Notes: a model not told the origin generated them from the letters alone. A stretch of DNA of 64,000 bases from Salinimicrobium sp035607535 (GCF_035607535.1 NZ_JAYDZX010000003.1:297106-361105), one strand, 5' to 3'. Positions 28,127-37,312 are shown, numbered from the stretch's first letter. Numbers and translations are program-made.

Positions 28127-30544
28127 CTACGATCCACACATCAAACAATCATCTCCCTCGGCTTCTTTTGAGCTGGCGATTAGCGCTCGTAATTCCTCTG
28201 GAGTGAGTGAGGTGCCTTCAGGAACAGGAACTGCTGTTGGTTTTGCTGCTTCCGCAGGAAGTTCCTGCTTCTTTTCCTCTTTTGCCAGGGTGAATTTGAT
28301 AGCATCAACTGCACTTTTTGTCCGCAGGTAATACATTCCGGTTTTGAGGCCGCTTTTCCAGGCGTAGAAATGCATGGAGGTCAACTTGCTGTAATTTGCA
28401 TTCTCCATGAACAGGTTGAGCGACTGCGACTGATCGATAAAATATCCACGGTGACGGGACATGTCGATGATGTCTTTCATGCTCAGTTCCCAAACGGTCT
28501 TGTAGAGTTCTTTGAGATCTTCAGGAATTACATCGATATTTTGTACAGAACCATTAGAGCGTAAAATGGCATTTTTGACATCTTCTGTCCAGAGGTTTCT
28601 TTCTACGAGGTCTTCCAGCAGGTGTTTGTTCACCACTATAAACTCTCCTGAAAGTACCCGACGGGTGTAAATATTGGAGGTGTAAGGTTCAAAGGCTTCA
28701 TTGTTCCCCAGGATCTGCGAAGTGGATGCAGTTGGCATGGGCGCCACTAAAAGAGAGTTGCGAACGCCATTTTTGAGCACCTGCTTTCGAAGTTTGGCCC
28801 AATCCCATCTTCCGCTAAGGTCTTCATCATTTATTCCCCACAGGTTGAACTGAAACTGACCTTTGCTCATTGGAGAACCTTCATAAGTAGAATAAGCTCC
28901 TTCTTCTTTTGCCATTTCCATAGAGGCAGTCACAGCAGCAAAATACAAGGTTTCAAAGATCTCCTGATTTAATTTTTTGGCTGCATCACTGGTGAATGGC
29001 AATCTTAATTTTATGAAAGTATCTGCCAACCCCTGAACCCCAAGTCCCACAGGTCGGTGCCTGAAATTAGAATTCTCGGCCTCTTTTACCGGATAATAGT
29101 TTCTGTCGATTACCTTGTTAAGGTTCCTGGTCACTCTTTTGGTGATCCTGAAAAGTTCCTTGTGATCAAATTCATCTCCCTTAATGAACATGGGCAGTGC
29201 GATAGAAGCCAGGTTACAAACTGCAACTTCATCTTCACTGGTATATTCCAGGATCTCGGTACATAGATTTGAGGAGCGAATTGTTCCCAGATTCTGCTGA
29301 TTTGATTTCCGGTTTGCCGAATCCTTGTACAGCATATAAGGCGTTCCGGTTTCGATCTGCGATTCCAGGATCTTTTCCCATAGGTCTCGTGCCTTTATTG
29401 TTTTTCGGCCTTTGCCTTCGGCTTCATACTTTATATAAAGCGTTTCAAATTCATCGCCGTGGATGTCGTAAAGCCCGGTGCATTCATGCGGACACATTAA
29501 AGTCCACTGCCCGTCTTCTTCAACCCGCTTCATGAAAAGATCGGGCACCCACATGGCATAGAAGAGGTCACGGGCACGCATTTCTTCTTTTCCGTGGTTC
29601 TTTTTGAGATCCAAAAAGTCAAAAATGTCGGCATGCCATGGTTCAACATAGATCGCGAAAGATCCTTTGCGCTTTCCGCCGCCCTGGTCCACATATCTTG
29701 CGGTGTCATTGAATACCCGCAGCATGGGAACAATTCCATTAGAAGTCCCGTTGGTTCCGGAAATGTAAGATCCCGTGGCTCTAACGTTGTGGATAGAGAG
29801 CCCAATACCACCGGCAGATTGGGATATTTTTGCTGTTTGCTTCAGCGTATCGTAAATTCCGTCTATGCTGTCATCTTTCATGGTAAGAAGAAAGCAAGAG
29901 GACATTTGTGGCTTGGGCGTTCCGGCGTTGAAGAGGGTAGGAGTGGCGTGGGTAAAATATTTTTTCGACATGAGCTCATAGGTCTCAATGGCGGCCTCCA
30001 TATCATCTGGATGGATCCCAACAGAAACCCTCATAAGCATGTGCTGAGGTCTTTCTGCTATTTTTCCATTGATCTTCAGTAGGTATGAGCGTTCCAGGGT
30101 TTTAAATCCGAAGTAATCGTACTGGAAATCCCGATTATAGATGATGGTGGAATCCAGCAGTTCCTTATTTTTCTGAATCACTTCATACACATCATCGGCT
30201 ATAAGAGGTGCCTTTTGATTAGTCCGTGGATTGACGTAGTTGTACAGATCGGTCATGACTTCCGAAAAAGTCTTCTTCGTATTCTTGTGCAAGTTAGAAA
30301 CAGAGATTCTCGCTGCCAGCTTAGCGTAATCGGGATGAGAAGTGGTCATGGTCGCAGCGATCTCTGCGGCAAGATTATCCAGTTCGCTGGTGGTCACTCC
30401 GTCGTAAAGCCCTTCTATTACCCGCATTGCTACTTTCACAGGGTCGACAAGTTCGTTAAGACCATAACACAGCTTCCTTATGCGGGCTGTGATCTTGTCA
30501 AACATAATGGGTTCTCTGCGGCCGTCTCTTTTTTCTACGAACAT
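28127..30544 (-). CDS. nrdA: Ribonucleoside-diphosphate reductase large subunit
   Basis: 805 residues. Class Ia RNR catalytic subunit, reducing NDPs to dNDPs with the NrdB radical. It has an N-terminal ATP cone (about 1-90, FVEKRDGRREPIMFDKI), a ten-stranded barrel with SSCFLLTMKDDSIDGIYDTL, NLCTEILEYT (redox Cys region) and MPTASTSQILGNNEAFEP, and the C-terminal redox tail DDCLMCGS. All the key cysteines expected are present. It follows nrdB on the same strand, but an intrinsic terminator stands between them. Two copies of the dispersed palindrome or half-site lie in the coding sequence (28563-28578 and 28768-28776), read as VKNAIL and LKNGV. Confidence 0.96.
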   Translation of the reverse strand: MFVEKRDGRREPIMFDKITARIRKLCYGLNELVDPVKVAMRVIEGLYDGVTTSELDNLAAEIAATMTTSHPDYAKLAARISVSNLHKNTKKTFSEVMTDLYNYVNPRTNQKAPLIADDVYEVIQKNKELLDSTIIYNRDFQYDYFGFKTLERSYLLKINGKIAERPQHMLMRVSVGIHPDDMEAAIETYELMSKKYFTHATPTLFNAGTPKPQMSSCFLLTMKDDSIDGIYDTLKQTAKISQSAGGIGLSIHNVRATGSYISGTNGTSNGIVPMLRVFNDTARYVDQGGGKRKGSFAIYVEPWHADIFDFLDLKKNHGKEEMRARDLFYAMWVPDLFMKRVEEDGQWTLMCPHECTGLYDIHGDEFETLYIKYEAEGKGRKTIKARDLWEKILESQIETGTPYMLYKDSANRKSNQQNLGTIRSSNLCTEILEYTSEDEVAVCNLASIALPMFIKGDEFDHKELFRITKRVTRNLNKVIDRNYYPVKEAENSNFRHRPVGLGVQGLADTFIKLRLPFTSDAAKKLNQEIFETLYFAAVTASMEMAKEEGAYSTYEGSPMSKGQFQFNLWGINDEDLSGRWDWAKLRKQVLKNGVRNSLLVAPMPTASTSQILGNNEAFEPYTSNIYTRRVLSGEFIVVNKHLLEDLVERNLWTEDVKNAILRSNGSVQNIDVIPEDLKELYKTVWELSMKDIIDMSRHRGYFIDQSQSLNLFMENANYSKLTSMHFYAWKSGLKTGMYYLRTKSAVDAIKFTLAKEEKKQELPAEAAKPTAVPVPEGTSLTPEELRALIASSKEAEGDDCLMCGS
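28563..28578. repeat. Dispersed palindrome AAAATGGCATTTTTGA
   Basis: Full-length copy within nrdA coding sequence. Confidence 0.7.
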
Positions 30545-30610
30545 AACTTGAGCTTTAGATTAGGTAATAAGAATTCCGGAGGTTCGAAAACCTCTTCAGA
30601 AATATTTAAT

Positions 30611-30655
30611 ATTTATAAAAAATAAGCCGCAGTGGTCCCGGCTGGAACTGCGGCT
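30611..30655 (-). terminator. Terminator between nrdB and nrdA
   Basis: On the minus strand AGCCGCAGT pairs with ACTGCGGCT (30625-30633 with 30647-30655) across a 13-base loop, followed by TTATTTTTTATAAA. It stands just after the nrdB stop. Confidence 0.75.
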
Positions 30656-30667
30656 CAATTAGGTTTT

Positions 30668-31645
30668 CTAGAAGTCGGCGTCGAAGCTGATCTTGTCGGC
30701 GTCTTTGTCTTTGTTCATCACGCCCGCTTTCTGGTACTCGCCAACCCTTTTTTCAAAGAAATTGGTTTTCCCCTGCAGGTTGATCATGTCCATGAAGTCG
30801 AATGGATTTGCAGTCCCGTATTCTTTTTCACATTCCAGTTCTACCAGTAGACGGTCGGCAACAAATTCGAGATATTGGGTCATTAATTTTGAATTCATTC
30901 CGATGAGGCTCACCGGAAGAGATTCAGTAATGAATTCTCTCTCAATATTAAGTGCATCAACAATGATCTCTCTAATTCTCTCTTTCGGGACCTTATTCAC
31001 CAGGTGGTTATTGTGCAGGTGAACGGCGAAATCGCAATGCACGCCTTCGTCTCTCGAGATCAACTCATTAGAGAAGGTAAGGCCGGGCATTAATCCGCGC
31101 TTCTTCAACCAGAAAATGGAACAGAAGGCGCCCGAAAAGAAGATCCCCTCCACAGCTGCAAAAGCGATAAGCCTTTCAGCAAAGGAATCAGATTCTATCC
31201 ACTTAAGGGCCCACTGCGCTTTCTTCTGAATAGCCGGGAATACTTCGATAGCTTTAAAAAGCTGATTTTTTTCCTTCTCATCCTTAACGTAGGTATCGAT
31301 GAGCAGGGAGTAGGTTTCAGAATGGATGTTCTCCATCATGATCTGGAATCCGTAAAAGAATTTAGCTTCGGAATACTGAACCTCATTAACGAAATTCTCG
31401 GCTAAATTTTCATTTACAATCCCATCAGATGCGGCAAAAAAGGCAAGGATGTGCTTGATGAAATATCTTTCATCTGCACTTAATTTTTGGTTCCAGTCAG
31501 TGAGATCCTGGTGCAGATCTATTTCTTCTGCAGTCCAGAAACTAGCCTCCATTTTCTTGTACCAGTCCCAGATGTCGTGATGTTTTATGGGGAAGATCAC
31601 GAACCTGTCCTTGTTCTCCTGCAAAATGGGTTCTAACTGAGCCAT
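30668..31645 (-). CDS. nrdB: Ribonucleoside-diphosphate reductase small subunit
   Basis: 325 residues. Diiron, tyrosyl-radical subunit of class Ia RNR. Ferritin-like motifs: FWTAEEIDL, DGIVNENLAENF, FYGFQIMMENIHSETYSLLID (radical Tyr region and ExxH ligands) and ISRDEGVHCDF. The sequence resembles the eukaryote-type R2 proteins. It is transcribed before nrdA, the reverse of the common nrdAB order, and is separated from it by a terminator, so the two subunits may be made from partly separate transcripts. The C-terminal tail that docks into NrdA ends KISFDADF, as is usual in this branch. Confidence 0.95.
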   Translation of the reverse strand: MAQLEPILQENKDRFVIFPIKHHDIWDWYKKMEASFWTAEEIDLHQDLTDWNQKLSADERYFIKHILAFFAASDGIVNENLAENFVNEVQYSEAKFFYGFQIMMENIHSETYSLLIDTYVKDEKEKNQLFKAIEVFPAIQKKAQWALKWIESDSFAERLIAFAAVEGIFFSGAFCSIFWLKKRGLMPGLTFSNELISRDEGVHCDFAVHLHNNHLVNKVPKERIREIIVDALNIEREFITESLPVSLIGMNSKLMTQYLEFVADRLLVELECEKEYGTANPFDFMDMINLQGKTNFFEKRVGEYQKAGVMNKDKDADKISFDADF

Positions 31646-31883
31646 GATATATTAGTTTTGGTTGGTTATTTAATAATGGTTGTAACAAATATTGAAAAAT
31701 ATGGCAAAGATTTCTCTTAAGGAGCAGAAAGCTTTTCAACAAAGTTTTTAACATGATCGGGAAAGATTGTTACTGAAGCTTTGTTAATGCCTGAGGTTAA
31801 AAAATTGTTAGTCAATAAATTATGGTTTGTTAAAGCATTTAGGAACAGCGCAGTGTTCTTCCCACAACCTGAGAATTAAGAGG

Positions 31884-31903
31884 TGTCAAAAATAGCATTT
31901 TTA
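31884..31903. repeat. Dispersed palindrome directly after a stop codon
   Basis: TGTCAAAAATAGCATTTTTA, a one-mismatch copy of the window-wide motif. On the minus strand the oxidoreductase stop TAA forms its first bases. Confidence 0.6.
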
Positions 31904-32989
31904 GAGGGTGTTTATTTCCAGTCTTTTCCCACCTGCGGCAGCCGATTCGTAGATCTTTTCAAGTACTATGATGTCTTTTAGTCCCTCTTCCCCGGGTACC
32001 ATCATTGGGTTATTGTTGATTATCGCCAAAGCATCGTCATCCATCTGTACGGCCTGTTGATTATTTCTCATTGGTTCCAGGATCTTTCCATCGCTGGTTG
32101 CACCTTTTACGCCGCTGTAGGATTGGAAAGGTTGCAGGTAATAAGAACCGTCATTGCAGGTCACTTCCAGATTGTTCATGCCTTCTCCAAAACTTGTGCG
32201 GCAATTGGCAGTAATGCCATCTGGAAACTCAAGAGTAAATTCCATGGTTTCGTCCACCTCCTTGAAAAGTTGCTCTCTTGTGACATAACTCTTTGCAGAA
32301 ACTGCTATAGGTTCCCTGCCGGCAGTGTAGCGGGAAGTGTTTAAAGGATAAACGCCCATGTCGTACATGGCACCTCCTCCCATTTCTTTTATGGCGCGCC
32401 ACCCGGGGTTGCTGCTGTAAAAGCCGGCAGCAGCTTCTAGATCTTGAATAGGTCCATAGGGCTTAGTCTCTGCCCACTTCATCATAATGCGGTTGTTCTT
32501 TTCATGCTGAAGCCGGTATCCTATCGCTAGTTTTACATTGTTCTTCTCGCAGGCGGAGATCATTTCCCGGCATTCTTTGGTATTCATAGCCATGGGTTTT
32601 TCACACCAAACATGTTTTCCTGCATTGGCAGCAATAATGGAGTATTTAGCGTGCATGGAATTTGGAAGCACAATATAGATGACATCAATATCATCATTAT
32701 TGGCAATCTCATGCATATTCTCGTAATTATACACATTAGCATCGGGAATCTCATATTTTTCCTGCCAGCGCGGAATTTTTTCGGGACTTCCGGTGACAAT
32801 GCCGCGGAGTTCACAGTGTCTGGTTTCCTGAAGAGCGGGGGCTAGTTGATGTGTGCTATAGCTCCCTAGCCCAACAAAGGCGACTCCAATTTTTCTCCTG
32901 TTTTGTGAAAAAAGAAAACCCGGAAAGGGAATGGCGGTTGCAGCCAATACCAGTCCCGATCTTTTTATAAAAGCTCTTCTATTTCCCAT
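31901..32989 (-). CDS. Gfo/Idh/MocA-family oxidoreductase, Tat-exported
   Basis: 362 residues. NAD(P)-dependent sugar or polyol oxidoreductase of the glucose-fructose-oxidoreductase type. The N-terminus has a twin-arginine signal (RRAFIK followed by a hydrophobic stretch to residue 28), so the folded, cofactor-loaded enzyme is sent to the periplasm. A Rossmann motif GVAFVGLGSYSTHQLAPAL follows, and the family signature is WCEKPMAMN. The C-terminal alpha/beta domain has GWRAIKEMGGGAMYDMGVYPLN. The substrate is unknown; enzymes of this build act on sugars, and the glucan locus is 11 kb away. The gene appears monocistronic. Confidence 0.85.
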   Translation of the reverse strand: MGNRRAFIKRSGLVLAATAIPFPGFLFSQNRRKIGVAFVGLGSYSTHQLAPALQETRHCELRGIVTGSPEKIPRWQEKYEIPDANVYNYENMHEIANNDDIDVIYIVLPNSMHAKYSIIAANAGKHVWCEKPMAMNTKECREMISACEKNNVKLAIGYRLQHEKNNRIMMKWAETKPYGPIQDLEAAAGFYSSNPGWRAIKEMGGGAMYDMGVYPLNTSRYTAGREPIAVSAKSYVTREQLFKEVDETMEFTLEFPDGITANCRTSFGEGMNNLEVTCNDGSYYLQPFQSYSGVKGATSDGKILEPMRNNQQAVQMDDDALAIINNNPMMVPGEEGLKDIIVLEKIYESAAAGGKRLEINTL

Positions 32990-33089
32990 GATCTCAAGTT
33001 TTCTTAAAGATACAGAGAGTAGAAAAAATAAGTAATTAATCCTCGGATTTTTTGATCGCGAAAAGCTAAACGGGAAACGTTCAGAAGTT

Positions 33090-33662
33090 TTATTTTTCCT
33101 GAAGTTGTAAGGCTACCTTTTCAAGTTCGGCGTACCAGTCTTCTCCAAATTTCCTTATTAGGGCTTCTTTGACAAATTTGTATACAGGTACCTGAAGTTC
33201 TTTTCCGAGGGAGCATGCGTCATCACAAATGTACCACTGGTGATAATTTACTGCAGAAAATTCGGAATAGTCTTGAGTTCTAACCGGGTACAAGTGGCAG
33301 GAAACCGGCTTTTTCCACGGAATATCTCCCTGGTTGTAAGCTTCCTCAATCCCGCACAGGGCGGTACCTTTCTGGTCAAAAGTGACATAAGCGCAGTCTG
33401 CGCCATCTATCAGCGGAGTTTCATATTCCCCGTCGGCCCCAATGATGGAAGTTCCCTGCTCCTCAATGGCCTGTATCCCCTCCTTTCTAAGGTAAGGCTT
33501 GATCTTTGGGTAAAGGTCCTCAAGTAGGTGAGTTTCCTTTTCTTCCAGGGGTGCTCCTGCATCACCGGCTATACAACAGGCCCCTTTGCAGGCAGAGAGG
33601 TTACACACAAAATCCTTTTTCAGGATCTCTTCAGAAACTATAGTTTTTCCCAGTTGAAACAT
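33090..33662 (-). CDS. DUF3109 cysteine-rich protein
   Basis: 190 residues. Cytoplasmic, soluble, Cys-rich: FVCNLSACKGACC near the N-terminus, GADCAYVTF, ALCGIEE, VSCHLYPV and YICDDACSLG. The set of eight or more cysteines recalls the YkgJ/zinc-iron chelating and DUF3109 families, thought to bind metal or an Fe-S cluster. No catalytic role is known to me. The start is supported by a TATCTTTGC element ending three bases before the ATG, implying a leaderless transcript. It is divergent from marC. Confidence 0.8.
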   Translation of the reverse strand: MFQLGKTIVSEEILKKDFVCNLSACKGACCIAGDAGAPLEEKETHLLEDLYPKIKPYLRKEGIQAIEEQGTSIIGADGEYETPLIDGADCAYVTFDQKGTALCGIEEAYNQGDIPWKKPVSCHLYPVRTQDYSEFSAVNYHQWYICDDACSLGKELQVPVYKFVKEALIRKFGEDWYAELEKVALQLQEK

Positions 33663-33665
33663 GGC

Positions 33666-33674
33666 GCAAAGATA
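33666..33674 (-). promoter_or_regulatory. -7 element of the DUF3109 gene
   Basis: TATCTTTGC on the minus strand, separated by three bases from the ATG; matches TAnnTTTGY. Confidence 0.5.
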
Positions 33675-33762
33675 AATTTTTCAGGCAGTTATTCTAACAG
33701 TGCAAGTTGAAAGTCGGTTGTTAAAATTTCTTAATTTCAGGATTTCTTCAGATCATAAAAGG

Positions 33763-33771
33763 TATTTTTGC
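33763..33771 (+). promoter_or_regulatory. -7 element of the marC operon
   Basis: TATTTTTGC matches TAnnTTTGY, 18 bases before the marC ATG. It supports the shorter marC start at 33790. Confidence 0.55.
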
Positions 33772-33789
33772 AGGCTAGTTTTTTATAAG

Positions 33790-34365
33790 ATGCAGCTTAA
33801 TTTCAGGGAAATTGCCACGGCCAGTATGATCCTCTTCGCAGTGATCGATATCATTGGCAGTATTCCTATCATTATCGACCTTCGAAAGAAAGCAGGACAC
33901 ATTCAAAGTGAAAAAGCAACCGTTGTTGCGGGATTACTCATGATCGCGTTCCTCTTTGTGGGTAAAGAGATCCTAAACCTAATTGGAATCGATGTCAATT
34001 CTTTTGCGGTAGCAGGTTCCTTTATCCTCTTTTTTCTTGCTCTGGAAATGATCCTTGGGATAACGCTCTACAGGGATGAAGCTCCCGAAACTTCGGCGGT
34101 AGTTCCCCTGGCTTTTCCACTCATTGCAGGGGCGGGAACAATGACCTCAATCCTTTCCTTAAGAGCTGAGTATGCAACTGTTAATATTATTGCCGCCATT
34201 ATTATAAATACTATTTTTGTCTATATCGTCCTTAAGTCTTCCGGAAGGATTGAAAAATTTCTTGGGAAGCAGGGAATAAATGTGATCCGGAAGATATTCG
34301 GGGTCATTCTCCTGGCAATTGCCGTTAAACTTTTTGCCACTAATATTAAGAGTTTGTTTATATGA
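33790..34365 (+). CDS. MarC-family inner-membrane protein
   Basis: 191 residues from the ATG at 33790; upstream in-frame codons from 33700 overlap the promoter and look non-coding. Six hydrophobic segments can be seen, with family motifs VIDIIGSIPIII (first helix) and PLAFPLIAGAGTMTSIL (centre). MarC/UPF0056 proteins are integral membrane proteins of uncertain function, once wrongly linked to multiple antibiotic resistance. Its stop overlaps the next ATG by four bases (ATGA), and a flavoprotein gene follows, forming a three-gene operon. Confidence 0.88.
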   Translation: MQLNFREIATASMILFAVIDIIGSIPIIIDLRKKAGHIQSEKATVVAGLLMIAFLFVGKEILNLIGIDVNSFAVAGSFILFFLALEMILGITLYRDEAPETSAVVPLAFPLIAGAGTMTSILSLRAEYATVNIIAAIIINTIFVYIVLKSSGRIEKFLGKQGINVIRKIFGVILLAIAVKLFATNIKSLFI

Positions 34366-34559
34366 AAGCCCTCATCTATTTTTTGATCGCACTTGCGGTA
34401 GGTCTCATTGTTTATAATTCAACGTTTCTTGACCTGGAAAATACCCTTTCAGGAGACAGTAAAACAGCATTGATCGGAATTCTGGCTTCCAGCATTGTAG
34501 TGGTCCTTATGATCATCCTTCTTATGTCAAGAGCTATTTCTGAAAAATCTCAGGAGTAG
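34362..34559 (+). CDS. Small two-helix membrane protein
   Basis: 65 residues. Two hydrophobic helices (about 3-19 and 37-56) around a short polar loop (FLDLENTLSGDSKT). The start overlaps the marC stop as ATGA, and the stop overlaps the next gene's GTG start by one base, which supports it being translated. I do not recognise a family. Context suggests an inner-membrane partner of MarC or of the following flavoprotein. Confidence 0.7.
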   Translation: MKALIYFLIALAVGLIVYNSTFLDLENTLSGDSKTALIGILASSIVVVLMIILLMSRAISEKSQE

Positions 34560-35167
34560 TGGATTTTGATGCTCTTGTTATAGGTGGAGGTGCAGCAGGA
34601 CTCTCCTGTGCACTTGTGCTGGGCTCTGCACTTTCCAAACCGTATTGTGCCAATAAGAAGGTTGGTGTCATTGCGCATCAACGTGCTTCTCATCTTTCCA
34701 GTGCTCTTTTGAACAATGCCCTCGGAATTCCTGCCGGCACACCCGGAAAGGAAATCCTTGATTCCGGAATGCAGCAGCTCAAAACTCTTTATCCTGAAGT
34801 CGAAACTATTGAAAAAGAAAAGGTGCTGAAAATAGCATTTTTGGAAGGTGGTTTTGAGGTCGTCACCAATAAAAACTCTTATACTTCTGAAGTTGTAGTA
34901 ATTGCCACCGGCTATGCAAAACCATTTGCGATCAAAGGGTTGGAAGATTTCCTGATTCCTCACAGTAAATCAAAGGCTACAAAAGAAAGAATTCAACTAA
35001 CAAATTCCGACCACCTGGTAAGTCCGGGCCTATACGTGGCAGGTACCCTGGCTAATCACAGAAGTCAGTACGCGATTGCCTGCGGAAGTGGTGCTGCAGT
35101 AGCTACAGATATTCTCACGCTTTGGAATAATGGTGAACACACCAAAGTGCATGATAAGCTGAAGTAA
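34559..35167 (+). CDS. Short thioredoxin-reductase-like FAD protein
   Basis: 202 residues with a GTG start at 34559. The N-terminal FAD-binding motif is DALVIGGGAAGLSCALVLG and the second FAD motif VVVIATGYAKPF; the C-terminal FAD region is SPGLYVAGTLANHRSQYAIACGSGAAVA. Thioredoxin reductases are about 310 residues with a separate NADPH domain holding CxxC; both are absent, so only the FAD domain remains. The frame is intact and ends cleanly, so this looks like a small single-domain flavoprotein rather than decay. It is the third gene of the marC operon. An imperfect dispersed palindrome (34829-34845) falls in the coding sequence. Confidence 0.75.
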   Translation: MDFDALVIGGGAAGLSCALVLGSALSKPYCANKKVGVIAHQRASHLSSALLNNALGIPAGTPGKEILDSGMQQLKTLYPEVETIEKEKVLKIAFLEGGFEVVTNKNSYTSEVVVIATGYAKPFAIKGLEDFLIPHSKSKATKERIQLTNSDHLVSPGLYVAGTLANHRSQYAIACGSGAAVATDILTLWNNGEHTKVHDKLK

Positions 35168-35170
35168 AAT

Positions 35171-36775
35171 TTATTTTTTAAAGTTCTGATTAGCCGAGAG
35201 TTCGATGATCTTTGCTATAGCCGGATCTTCCTCGTTGAGGATCTGCTCAAATGCTGTGCTCCCGAATAATTGATTGGCCATTGCAGCTTTGAGATAAAGC
35301 TTAAGAGTGGCTCTGTAATTATTGAAGCGCATGTCAAAATTCTCCCGCCTCATAAAAGATTTAAAATCGTCCACCGTAGCATCTGTAATTATTTCCCGCT
35401 GGAGAAAATCTTCATAGTTTAACGAGTTGTAATATTTTCTGTCCTTTTCAAGTACCTCAAAAACAAACCCATCCATATACCCATTGCGGAGCATTAGATT
35501 GAGACTTTGCTTCTCGAAATTGGTGTCCTTTGGTATAAAAACATCGGGAATTATTCCTCCGCCACCATAGACTACTTTGCCACCCGGGGTAACGTATCGC
35601 AGTGAATCTGCTATTTGTATGCTATCTGCGCTTATGAGTTCTCCGTTTTTATATCGGTTGAGGTAATCGTTGTGGTATTCTTCGCTGCCGTTGTCATAAG
35701 GTCTTTGGATCGATCTTCCTGTTGGGGTGTAGTACCGGGCTATGGTCAACCTCACGGCACTACCATCGCCCAGAGCCATTTCTCTTTGCACCAGGCCTTT
35801 CCCATAAGATCTTCGGCCCACAATAATTCCCTTGTCGTTGTCCTGCAGTGCACCGGCAATGACCTCACTGGCCGAAGCCGAATTTTCGTTGATGAGCACA
35901 TAGAGCTCCCCTGTTTCAAAATTACCTTCTTTGGTAGCGAAGGTTTTTTCAACAGCACCTTTCTTATTTTTTGTGAGCAGGACAAGTTTATCTTCCGGCA
36001 GGAATTCATCCACAATTTTTGTGGCTTCAGCTAAGTAACCACCTGGATTATTCCGAAGATCAAGTACGATTTGAGAGGCTCCTTCTTTTTTCAGTTTAAG
36101 CAGTCCTTCCTTAAATTCTTTATAGGTAGATTCTGCAAAACGATTGACCTTGATATAGCCCAGTTCCTCAGTAAGCATGTACGCAGCATCCACACTTTTT
36201 AGGGCTACTTTTCCCCGCTTCACATCAAATTCAAGTAGTTCGGGAACTCCTTTGCGGTACACTTTTAAAACTACCCGGGTATTTTCTTCGCCTTTAAGTT
36301 TGCTGGTAATCGAATCTTCATTGATATTGGAGTCGAAAAGCGGTTCTCCATTGGCATAAAGGATCCTGTCACCCCCTTTGATCCCAACCTTTTCGCTGGG
36401 GCCGCCTTCCATAGTTTGAATAACGGCAATGGTGTCATTGATATTCCTGAAGCTCACTCCAATCCCAACAAAATCACCTTTCATGCTGGCGCTTAGCTGT
36501 ACATATTCCTCCTGTGGAATATAGACCGAATGAGGATCAAGGTCGGTAAGGATTTCGTTGACCGTTACATCAACAATACTATCCATATCTACCTCATCTA
36601 CGTACTCGTATTCAATGTAGTCAATTAGGCGGGCCAGCTTTTCTTTCTTCTTATTAGGTTTAAGAAAGGAGCCGGAGGTGTAACTGGTAAAATCTAGGGC
36701 AGCACCTAGCAGTACCCCAAGAGCACAGGCGAATCCTAAGAGTAGTGGTAGATATTTTTTATTTGTGTTCTTCAA
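35171..36775 (-). CDS. S41 (CtpA-like) carboxy-terminal processing protease
   Basis: 534 residues. An N-terminal membrane anchor or signal (about 8-27) is followed by a PDZ domain (about 90-175, VGIGVSFRNINDTIAVIQ...GGDRILYANGEPL) and the S41 peptidase core: LGYIKVNRF, VLDLRNNPGGYLAEA and ENSASASEVIAGALQDNDKGIIVGRRSYGKGLVQ, which hold the catalytic Ser and Lys. It cuts C-termini of periplasmic proteins. The start is a TTG overlapping the TGA stop of the upstream deaminase gene, so translation is probably coupled. An extra C-terminal helical region follows the core. Confidence 0.9.
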   Translation of the reverse strand: MKNTNKKYLPLLLGFACALGVLLGAALDFTSYTSGSFLKPNKKKEKLARLIDYIEYEYVDEVDMDSIVDVTVNEILTDLDPHSVYIPQEEYVQLSASMKGDFVGIGVSFRNINDTIAVIQTMEGGPSEKVGIKGGDRILYANGEPLFDSNINEDSITSKLKGEENTRVVLKVYRKGVPELLEFDVKRGKVALKSVDAAYMLTEELGYIKVNRFAESTYKEFKEGLLKLKKEGASQIVLDLRNNPGGYLAEATKIVDEFLPEDKLVLLTKNKKGAVEKTFATKEGNFETGELYVLINENSASASEVIAGALQDNDKGIIVGRRSYGKGLVQREMALGDGSAVRLTIARYYTPTGRSIQRPYDNGSEEYHNDYLNRYKNGELISADSIQIADSLRYVTPGGKVVYGGGGIIPDVFIPKDTNFEKQSLNLMLRNGYMDGFVFEVLEKDRKYYNSLNYEDFLQREIITDATVDDFKSFMRRENFDMRFNNYRATLKLYLKAAMANQLFGSTAFEQILNEEDPAIAKIIELSANQNFKK

Positions 36776-37203
36776 CCGTCCAGTTCAGTTATTTGTTCGA
36801 TTTCAACTCCTGCCTTTTCTAAAAAATTGAGTCCGGAGTTGTCCTTATAATCTATGTTATAGACCAGGCGGGTAATGCCCGACTGGTGTATCAATTTACT
36901 GCATTCCTTGCAGGGTGACATGGTGATGTAGAGAGTAGCTCCTTTGCAGGATTGAGTGCTTCCGGCAACCTTCAGGATTGCATTTGCTTCGGCGTGTAAC
37001 ACATACCATTTCGTATACCCATCTTCATCTTCACACGGATTTTCGAAACCGGTTGGAGTTCCGTTATATCCGTCAGAAATGATCATTCTATCTTTCACAA
37101 TAAGTGCGCCAACCTGTTTTCTATTGCAGTGGGAAAGTTTGCCCCACTCCCTGGCGATCCTTAAATATGCCCTGTCAAATTTGAGCTGCTTTGTTCTTTG
37201 CAT
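36772..37203 (-). CDS. dCMP deaminase family protein (ComEB-like)
   Basis: 143 residues. Zinc deaminase with HAEANAILK (zinc His, catalytic Glu) and SPCKECSKLI (zinc Cys pair); also SHCNRKQVGALIVKDRMIISDGYNGTPTGFENPCE, typical of dCMP deaminases that feed dUMP/dTTP synthesis. It is distinct from the TadA-like protein at 20.3 kb. Its stop overlaps the start of the S41 protease gene, and the HupE-like gene lies upstream on the same strand. Confidence 0.88.
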   Translation of the reverse strand: MQRTKQLKFDRAYLRIAREWGKLSHCNRKQVGALIVKDRMIISDGYNGTPTGFENPCEDEDGYTKWYVLHAEANAILKVAGSTQSCKGATLYITMSPCKECSKLIHQSGITRLVYNIDYKDNSGLNFLEKAGVEIEQITELDG

Positions 37204-37312
37204 AGTGAGAAAAATGCCTGCAATATAAGAAGCTTTTTAAGCTGCTGAAAACTTGAGCTTTACTAAATTATTGCAAGACTGAAATTAATCCAATAAAGGA
37301 AAGTTAAATTTT

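Noticed and set aside
29594..30082. 162-residue plus-strand frame inside nrdA
   Set aside because: Antisense to a strongly conserved gene, with no family features.
34559..35167. Truncated pseudogene of thioredoxin reductase
   Set aside because: The frame is intact, both FAD motifs and the C-terminal FAD segment are conserved, and the start overlaps the previous stop, which fits a functional short protein.
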